A program made the translations under genes and the position numbers. A stretch of 64,000 nucleotides of DNA from positions 185,350 through 249,349 of the forward strand of contig NZ_PJAQ01000043.1 in the NCBI RefSeq assembly GCF_002836775.1. The letters are read 5' to 3'. Every line of letters starts with the position of its first letter. The stretch's first letter is position 1. Shown here piece by piece: positions 58,266-64,000 of the stretch. Source of the DNA: Colwellia sp. 12G3. GTDB lineage: Bacteria; Pseudomonadota; Gammaproteobacteria; Enterobacterales; Alteromonadaceae. A model generated the notes under the pieces. That model did no database searches and had not been told where the DNA came from. It saw nothing but the letters and a program-made list of their open reading frames with translations.

Positions 58266-60722
58266 ATGACATATGTTAATGCTACGATAAAATTCAGCGA
58301 TGGTGAAGTTAAAACTATTGAGGTCAAAAATAACCAAACGGTGTTGGAAGCAGCTGAAGAACAAGGCGTATATCTTATCAATGATTGCCGTGAAGGAACT
58401 TGTGGCGTCTGTATGTGCGACGGTGGTAAGGGGACTACTTCAATGGACTCATCAGCGGCACTGAGTACCAGAGAAATAAAAAAAGGTAAACTATTACCTT
58501 GTAGCCTTCGCGCACAAAGCGATATAGAGCTGTATTTTGATTACCCTATCGATCTTTGTATGCCCCAATTAAAGGGTTCTATTAAAACATCATTAGTATC
58601 TGTTGAGATGATTTCTGACAGTACGGCATTAGTAAAACTCGATGCCTCTAGTTGCGCGCATACCATTAATTTTTCAGGTGGGCAGTTTGTTTCAATGACT
58701 CTCCCCGGGACCACGGATAAACGCTCTTATTCAATGGCTAATTTGCCCAACGAAGCCAACGAGCTTGAGTTTATTATTCGTATATTACCCGATGGTTTAA
58801 TGAGTAACTACCTTCGAGATCAAGCGAAAAACGGTGACATTATTACGTTAACACCACCCAAAGGGAGCTTTAGTTTACGTAACGTTGTTCGCCCATTATT
58901 ACTTATTGCCGGTGGTACCGGTTTATCAGCTATCGTTTCGATGTTACAAGAATTGGCGCAAGGGCCAAATCGCTCACAATCTGTACGTATGATTTATGGT
59001 GTTACGGCATCCGTTGATGTTTGTTACATTGACGTATTGGAAGCACTTAAAGAGAAAATGCCTAAGTTTACCTATGATATTGTCGCCGTCAATACGGATG
59101 ATAATTGGCAGGGTCCCGTTGGATTTGTCACTGATTTAATGCAACCAGAAGATATGTTCGCTGGTGCCATTGATGCCTATTTATGTGGACCACCACCGAT
59201 GATTAATGCCGTCAAAAACTGGTTTGATCAATCAGGGCTAGAAGGCTACAAAGTGCATACAGAAATATTTGCGCCAGCGGCGATTACCACAAAATCGAAA
59301 GAACCGATTGTTGCCGGTTTAAAACCTTATGGTAGAGCCGTTGTGGTTGGCGGCAGTATGTCGGGTATGTGTACGGCGAAAGTACTGAGTGATTATTTTG
59401 ACGAAGTCATTATTCTTGATGCTGATATAGGGCATGAATTAGATGACCCGCGTGAAAAAACGCCGCAAGCTAACCATGCTCATCACCTTTTACACAGAGG
59501 TCAAGTAGAGTTAGAGCATCTATTTCCTGGTTTTTTAGAAGAGTTAAAAGCGGCAGGCGCCAAGGTGATTGACGCATCAAAAAGCTACCGTATTTTTCAA
59601 AATGGTAGCTGGAAAGTTGTTTGTGATTCTGGCGTTAAAGCCTGTGCTTTACGTCGGAGTTTATTAGAAGGGGTGTTAAGAGAGCGCATAGAAACCATCA
59701 ATAATATTGATTACCGTTACGAATCAACCGTTGATAGTTTATTACTCAATGATCAAACACAAGCCGTTAGTGGTGTGAGTTATATGACCCTCGATGGGGA
59801 AGTTACCTTAGCGGCTGATTTAGTGGTTGATAGCAGCGGTAAAAACGCTAAATTCCAAAATATAATGAGTGAATTTGACTACGAGCAACCTGAAGAAAGT
59901 GAAATGGCTATTGAAGTCACTTACTCGTCAGTGTTTTTTACGATTGACCCAAAAGATGCCCCAGCAGATTGGGAAATAATGACTATCTACAATCATCGCC
60001 CCTATGAGCGTGATGTAACCTATGCCGCCTTTTACTCTGAAGATAAATCATCATTCTTAGTGACTATGTCGAGTTATGGCAGAGACAACTCGCCAAAAAC
60101 CATTGAAGAGTTTATTGAGTGGTCGCGTGTTCTTCAGCAACCTCATGTTTACGATTTAATTCAAAAAGCGACACCAGTCACTGATGTGAAAGTGTTTAAA
60201 TTCCCACGTATGTTCCGTCGCCACTATGAAAAGCTAGCTAATATTCCAGCAGGATTTTTCGTGATGGGGGATGCGTTTGCATCTGCAGACCCTGTCTCGG
60301 CAGCAGGTATGACTAAATGTTTTCTTGAAGCTAGAGCATTGGAATCAATATTAGCTAATCCAAGTAATTCGCTTACCGATGTGCCTAAACTGCAATACCA
60401 AGCTGCTGCTAAGATTTTTGATGAAATATGGTCTGTATTGAGCGAGCAAATTTATCGTTTTCCATGGGTGGAAGGTAAAAGACCGTTCTACCAAAAAGCC
60501 ATGAACCTTTACGTTGATCATGTCATGAAAATATCAGCGTTCGATAAAGAGGCCTTCGTTGCCTTTTTGCGAGTAACCAACTTTACGGCGCCGATGCAAT
60601 CATTATTAAAGCCGCGTATTGTGTTCAAAGTAATAAAACATATGCTCACCAAAAACCTGGTGGTCAAACATGATCTGCCTGAAGTAGGTGAACGTAGAGA
60701 ACCTGTATTCTTAGACGACTAA
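58266..60722 (+). CDS. fusion protein: 2Fe-2S ferredoxin, ferredoxin reductase and FAD oxygenase-like module
   Basis: This 818-residue protein has two halves. Residues 1-95 are a plant-type ferredoxin (Cys41, 46, 49, 79). Residues 100-340 are a BenC-like reductase with FAD motif RSYS (153-156), NAD site IAGGTGLSA near 216 and YLCGPPPM near 305. Residues 355-818 form a second flavoprotein of the FAD monooxygenase/halogenase type with VVVGGSMSGMCTA near 357 and VMGDAFASADPVSAAGM near 666. Thus an electron-input chain is joined to an oxygenase-like body in one chain. I know no named enzyme with this plan. It heads an operon and faces an AraC regulator. NADH-driven oxygenation of an acyl or lipid compound is a guess. 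Confidence 0.85.
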   Translation: MTYVNATIKFSDGEVKTIEVKNNQTVLEAAEEQGVYLINDCREGTCGVCMCDGGKGTTSMDSSAALSTREIKKGKLLPCSLRAQSDIELYFDYPIDLCMPQLKGSIKTSLVSVEMISDSTALVKLDASSCAHTINFSGGQFVSMTLPGTTDKRSYSMANLPNEANELEFIIRILPDGLMSNYLRDQAKNGDIITLTPPKGSFSLRNVVRPLLLIAGGTGLSAIVSMLQELAQGPNRSQSVRMIYGVTASVDVCYIDVLEALKEKMPKFTYDIVAVNTDDNWQGPVGFVTDLMQPEDMFAGAIDAYLCGPPPMINAVKNWFDQSGLEGYKVHTEIFAPAAITTKSKEPIVAGLKPYGRAVVVGGSMSGMCTAKVLSDYFDEVIILDADIGHELDDPREKTPQANHAHHLLHRGQVELEHLFPGFLEELKAAGAKVIDASKSYRIFQNGSWKVVCDSGVKACALRRSLLEGVLRERIETINNIDYRYESTVDSLLLNDQTQAVSGVSYMTLDGEVTLAADLVVDSSGKNAKFQNIMSEFDYEQPEESEMAIEVTYSSVFFTIDPKDAPADWEIMTIYNHRPYERDVTYAAFYSEDKSSFLVTMSSYGRDNSPKTIEEFIEWSRVLQQPHVYDLIQKATPVTDVKVFKFPRMFRRHYEKLANIPAGFFVMGDAFASADPVSAAGMTKCFLEARALESILANPSNSLTDVPKLQYQAAAKIFDEIWSVLSEQIYRFPWVEGKRPFYQKAMNLYVDHVMKISAFDKEAFVAFLRVTNFTAPMQSLLKPRIVFKVIKHMLTKNLVVKHDLPEVGERREPVFLDD

Positions 60723-60727
60723 TTTTT

Positions 60728-61450
60728 ATGAAAACTTCAATGATGAGAATTGACATGAATAATAGCTATTTAAAAGTTTGTGCGTGGGGAGGGCCTATTT
60801 TTACCGTATGCTTTCTTGTTGCCTTCATTCTTCTTGCGGGTTTTTTACCGCCGCCATCACCAGCAGCTAGTGCTGAAGCCATTGCAGAATTTTATGCAGA
60901 GCATTCGATTGGCATTCGTTCTGCGTGTGTTTTAATGATGTTAGGATTTTCTTTTGCGGCACCTTTTTATGCCGCAATTACGGTACGCATGCGGCAAATG
61001 GGCAATAGCAGTCCTGCTTTGGTCGCAACATTTGCTATAGCTACAGCCGCCATCACGGCCGTTATATTCGTGGTAATAACTGCATGGGCTGCTGCGGCAT
61101 TTCGGGTTGATCGCTCTGCCGAGTTAATTCAAGCATTTAATGATTTCGCCTTCCTGCTAATTATTTGGCCTGGGTCAATTATTTCCATGTCATATTTTGC
61201 TTTGGGTTTTGCTACTATTTCAGATAATAGAGCAATTCCTGTGTTTCCTCGTTGGTTTGGCTTTATGAATTTTTGGATGGGATTCATGCTATACGGTGGT
61301 GCCATTTTATTGTTCTTTAAAACAGGGCCTTTTGCGTGGGATGGCTTATTTGCCTTTTGGATCCCAGCCGTCGCTTTCTTTGGTTGGTATATTGTTACTT
61401 CCATAGTACTCATAAAATCAATCAACAGAGACCGACACCTTAATGAGTGA
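60728..61450 (+). CDS. multi-pass membrane protein of unknown function
   Basis: This 240-residue protein has six hydrophobic segments (about 17-40, 62-85, 97-120, 137-160, 172-195 and 205-230). It starts 5 bp after the fusion gene; an internal ATG at 60755 has a better ribosome site and is an alternative start. The end overlaps the next gene by 8 bp, so translational coupling is likely. No family was recognised. The context suggests a quinone- or lipid-linked redox role. Confidence 0.7.
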   Translation: MKTSMMRIDMNNSYLKVCAWGGPIFTVCFLVAFILLAGFLPPPSPAASAEAIAEFYAEHSIGIRSACVLMMLGFSFAAPFYAAITVRMRQMGNSSPALVATFAIATAAITAVIFVVITAWAAAAFRVDRSAELIQAFNDFAFLLIIWPGSIISMSYFALGFATISDNRAIPVFPRWFGFMNFWMGFMLYGGAILLFFKTGPFAWDGLFAFWIPAVAFFGWYIVTSIVLIKSINRDRHLNE

Positions 61451-62033
61451 TAATAATGCCAGCATCGGTGATGACCCAAAAATAAGAATGACGGGTGAAG
61501 CCGGTGTCTGGGGGTTTATTATCGGTGATATGATGTTGTTCAGTACTTTCTTTATCAGTTATTGCTGGGACCGTAGCAACGATCAACTTGTATTTTTAAA
61601 TGCACAACAAGCGTTGAATCAAACCTTTGGTGTTATCAATACTTTGTTACTTTTAACTGGCTCGCTGTTTGTCGTATTAGCTCTACATTCTGCTAGAAAA
61701 GCCATGAGCACAACCGTCACTCACATGTTATTAGCCGCGATTATATGCGGTTGCTGTTTTATTGGTAGTAAAGTGATTGAGTACACTGGGAAAATACAAG
61801 ACGGTTATAGCTTACTAACCAACGACTTTTTCATGTATTATTTTATGTTAACGGCAATACACTTGTTACACGTTATTATCGGTATCGGCGTACTGTTATA
61901 TTTATGGGATAAAAGCAGGGAGCCTTCTTGCAATATCACTTTTATTCAGCATTTAGAAAGTGGCGGTGCCGTGTGGCATATGGTCGACTTACTGTGGCTT
62001 GTCTTATTTCCATTGTTGTATTTGGTGAAATAA
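61443..62033 (+). CDS. cytochrome c oxidase subunit III family protein (NorE-like)
   Basis: This 196-residue protein has five membrane segments and the GVWGFIIGDMMLFSTFF start and FYFMLTAIHLLHVIIG-like middle typical of heme-copper oxidase subunit III. Short five-segment forms of this kind are called NorE when near nitric oxide reductase genes. No catalytic heme-copper subunit is encoded here, so it may attach to an oxidase encoded elsewhere, or act otherwise. The start overlaps the preceding gene. Confidence 0.85.
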   Translation: MSDNNASIGDDPKIRMTGEAGVWGFIIGDMMLFSTFFISYCWDRSNDQLVFLNAQQALNQTFGVINTLLLLTGSLFVVLALHSARKAMSTTVTHMLLAAIICGCCFIGSKVIEYTGKIQDGYSLLTNDFFMYYFMLTAIHLLHVIIGIGVLLYLWDKSREPSCNITFIQHLESGGAVWHMVDLLWLVLFPLLYLVK

Positions 62034-62306
62034 ATGTATAGATCAAAAACATCATTCAAACATGATCTTATCTTATGGTTAGTATTGGTATTATTTACCT
62101 TATTATCATGGATTTTAGGGCATGATTTTACGGCCATTGATACCAAGATACTGTCCATCATTATTCTGATTATTGGCTTTATTAAGGTTCGTATAGTGTT
62201 AATGAATTTCATGGAAATAAAAACAGCCCCACGTTACTTACGTTGGTTTATGGATGGATGGTGCCTTGGGGTTTGTGGACTATTACTATTTATCCTTTAT
62301 CGGTAG
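62034..62306 (+). CDS. cytochrome c oxidase subunit IV-like protein (NorF-like)
   Basis: This 90-residue protein has three membrane segments and the block KVRIVLMNFMEIKTAP characteristic of the prokaryotic COX4/NorF family. The ATG comes directly after the stop of the NorE-like gene with no spacer. It is probably the last gene of the operon that begins at 58266. Confidence 0.83.
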   Translation: MYRSKTSFKHDLILWLVLVLFTLLSWILGHDFTAIDTKILSIIILIIGFIKVRIVLMNFMEIKTAPRYLRWFMDGWCLGVCGLLLFILYR

Positions 62307-62584
62307 CAGCGTAAAATATCTCAGTAAGTTTATTTTATGGTAACCTTATTACGACATACACTAATAGGATTAATATTGTAGTGACTGAGTTATTTAAGAG
62401 CATGTGCCCAGTTAAATACAAAATAAAAGAGCAAATATAGCGGTGTAGTCTTCTTTGTATTTGACCTTTTTACCGTGAAGAACAAGTATCGACTGGTCAT
62501 GACCTTGTGAGACTTATCTTAGAGTGGTTACGAAAATTGAGTTTTGAGTAGCTTTAGAATGCTTTGTTTAAACTGGCCCTTCGG

Positions 62585-62680
62585 GAGCTTTCCAGCGCTT
62601 CGATAACCGCACAGAATTTCTTTCATATAGAGTGACAATGTGAAAAAAATTCTATTTGTTCTCAAACCGCTGGCAAGCTC
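62585..62680. repeat. 96-bp imperfect palindrome (possible MITE-like element)
   Basis: GAGCTT-t-CCAGCG (62585-62597) pairs with CGCTGG-c-AAGCTC (62668-62680). An inner pair, AGAATTT (62613-62619) and AAATTCT (62647-62653), extends the stem around a central loop. No T-run or coding content is seen. Confidence 0.55.
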
Positions 62681-62694
62681 TGAGTGGAAACTAA

Positions 62695-62817
62695 CTTAAT
62701 GGACTTGGTATTAGTTCAATCAACGCTCAAATTGAAATTGCAACGGAAGAACAATCAGTCTTCACTGATGTGGTTGTTGCAAAGCATTCAAGAAGTCAGA
62801 CCAATATTAACCATTAG
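62695..62817 (+). pseudogene. fragment of a methyl-accepting chemotaxis protein gene
   Basis: The frame reads ISSINAQIEIATEEQSVFTD and ends at a TAG after NINH. The INAQI-ATEEQS block is the C-terminal part of the MCP signalling domain. Only about 40 codons survive, with no start. It borders the palindrome at 62585-62680. Confidence 0.65.
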
Positions 62818-62872
62818 ATGATGTGATTTTCGCTCACTTGTTGGCAAATATTAACGATACTCAAGCAGTACT

Positions 62873-63316
62873 TTACAAGATCATACTTTCATCTCGATAG
62901 AGCATGATAATTGACTGTTGTTTTAAAACAACATCGCCATTTTGAGTGGTTAGTTTAAGTTCAAATATAACTATGCCACGGTCGGGTTTACTTTTTGAAG
63001 GGATTTTTTTAATACAAGTGAGCATGAAAGACAGGGTATCTCCTGCACGCGCTGGTTTTGCTATTTCAAATTCATGTTTAATCCCACCTATACCAGCGTA
63101 GTCATTAGTGTCATTAAATAATTTCGAAGCAATACAAAATAAATAAGCACTTGGCGCGGTAATACCACCGTAAAAGCTTGTTTTTGCGGCAATAGGGTCT
63201 GCATGAAAAGGTTGAGGATCCCAAATGAGCGAAAATTCCACAATATCTTTTTCGTTTAAGTAAAAACTATTGCCTTGCCATGTTTGGCCGATAGTGCAGT
63301 TATCAAAATTAACCAT
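62873..63316 (-). CDS. MaoC-family dehydratase
   Basis: This 147-residue hot-dog-fold protein is of the MaoC/R-hydratase type (WDPQPFHADPIAAKTSFYGG holds the expected Asp and His active-site pattern). Such enzymes hydrate 2-enoyl-CoA. It lies downstream of the acyl-CoA dehydrogenase gene in the same direction (60-bp gap), giving consecutive beta-oxidation steps. A broken partial copy lies at 57094-57243. Confidence 0.88.
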   Translation of the reverse strand: MVNFDNCTIGQTWQGNSFYLNEKDIVEFSLIWDPQPFHADPIAAKTSFYGGITAPSAYLFCIASKLFNDTNDYAGIGGIKHEFEIAKPARAGDTLSFMLTCIKKIPSKSKPDRGIVIFELKLTTQNGDVVLKQQSIIMLYRDESMIL

Positions 63317-63376
63317 ATTTTTTACTCTAAATCAAAGCCACTTAACATCTTAAGTAGCTTTGATTGTTTATTGTTT

Positions 63377-64000
63377 TTACTCGAAGCGAGCAATGACACT
63401 CTTTCCGATAATTTCTTTCATTATCTCTGAGGTACCACCATAAATACGCTGTACACGTGCATCGACATAAAAACGTGAAATTGGGTATTCTTGCATATAA
63501 CCGTAACCGCCAAACATCTGTAGCGCTTCATCAATCACTTTACACTCCATTTCACAAGCAGAATATTTTGCGATACTGGCTTGCTCTGTCGTTAATGTTT
63601 TATTGGCTAAGAGTTCTTTATAATGCTCAAGCATAATGCGATGTAATTCAGTTTGGGTTTTCATATCAGCTATTTTATGGCGAATACTCTGTAATTTCGC
63701 TATGGGCTGACCAAAGGCGTGTCGATCTTTTATGTAGTCAAGCGCTAGGTTTAAAGCACCTTCAGCATGTGCAATTCCAATAGCAGCACAACCTAAACGT
63801 TCACGCGGTAATTCGTGCATTAGGCCTAAGAAGCCTTGGTCTAGTGTCCCTAACAAATCATCTTCAGTCACGGCAATATTATCAAAGAATAATTCCGAGG
63901 TATCTGCAGCATGTTGACCCATTTTATGAAGATTTTGACCACGGCTAAAGCCTTGTTTATCACCATCTACTAAAAAGAGTGACGTTCCTTTTGAGCCTGC
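63377..64000 (-). CDS. acyl-CoA dehydrogenase (N-terminal part outside window)
   Basis: The frame runs off the window at base 64000, so only the last 207 residues are seen; the ATG at 63922 is internal. The visible part opens with AGSKGTSLFLVDGD and holds the C-terminal helical domain (GRELPRERL-type region near ELPRERLG, AFGQPIAKLQSIRHKIADM) and the QMFGGYGYMQEYP and RIYGGTSEIMKEIIG signatures. It oxidises an acyl-CoA to the enoyl-CoA, passing electrons to ETF. It probably forms an operon with the MaoC gene. Confidence 0.95.
   Translation of the reverse strand, partial: AGSKGTSLFLVDGDKQGFSRGQNLHKMGQHAADTSELFFDNIAVTEDDLLGTLDQGFLGLMHELPRERLGCAAIGIAHAEGALNLALDYIKDRHAFGQPIAKLQSIRHKIADMKTQTELHRIMLEHYKELLANKTLTTEQASIAKYSACEMECKVIDEALQMFGGYGYMQEYPISRFYVDARVQRIYGGTSEIMKEIIGKSVIARFE

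Larger units (their letters stand above)
62307..62872. other. 566-bp relic-bearing intergenic region
   Basis: No intact gene is present. The region holds a 96-bp palindrome (62585-62680) and a chemoreceptor gene fragment (62695-62817). The first 270 bp show no recognisable structure. Confidence 0.6.

Noticed and set aside
61443-62306. Nitric oxide reductase operon
   Set aside because: Only NorE/NorF-like accessory subunits are seen; norB and norC are absent, so a denitrification role is not supported.

Overview
The window looks like a chromosomal segment of a low-GC marine gammaproteobacterium of the Alteromonadales, most like Colwellia or a close relative. This is inferred from protein similarity and gene order (nrdA-nrdB-yfaE, ubiG next to gyrA, serC-aroA, cmk-rpsA-ihfB, lapA-lapB-pyrF, tusDCB); no database search was run.

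Layout. 1-2972: a signalling pair, namely a hybrid histidine kinase cut by the window edge and a receiver-GGDEF-Hpt protein. 3018-28600: mostly core genes. These are the class Ia ribonucleotide reductase operon with a paired NrdR-box-like site, ubiG, gyrA, serC-aroA, cmk-rpsA-ihfB, lapAB, pyrF, gapA, gnd-msrB, a lipoprotein, a second long GAPDH, a small motility-like protein, the complete tusDCBE tRNA-thiolation set, a YccA-family protein and tag. Most transcription units end in clear rho-independent hairpins.

28656-48158: a segment bracketed by two identical tRNA-Ser(UGA) genes whose promoters and terminators are also duplicated. The gaps between them hold a series of decayed tRNA 3' ends, most followed by a terminator-like hairpin. 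The tRNA-end relics cut the segment into cassettes: a sensory block (HTH-receiver protein, PAS fragment, chemoreceptor, NIT-PAS-GGDEF-EAL protein), a CHASE hybrid kinase, radD with a broken flavoprotein gene, a DUF885 exported protein, and a SEC-C/methyltransferase/radical-SAM group. No integrase is visible.

48337-51213: an HD-GYP response regulator and a GAF histidine kinase in one operon. 51831-64000: a catabolic or redox region with three regulators (MalT-like, GlxA-like, AraC), a nitronate monooxygenase-like enzyme, a dead acyl-CoA dehydrogenase copy, an operon headed by an unusual 818-residue fusion (2Fe-2S, ferredoxin reductase and an FAD oxygenase-like module) with a membrane protein and NorE/NorF-like oxidase subunits, then MaoC and acyl-CoA dehydrogenase genes running off the end. 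This last operon and the tRNA-relic array are the least ordinary parts of the window.
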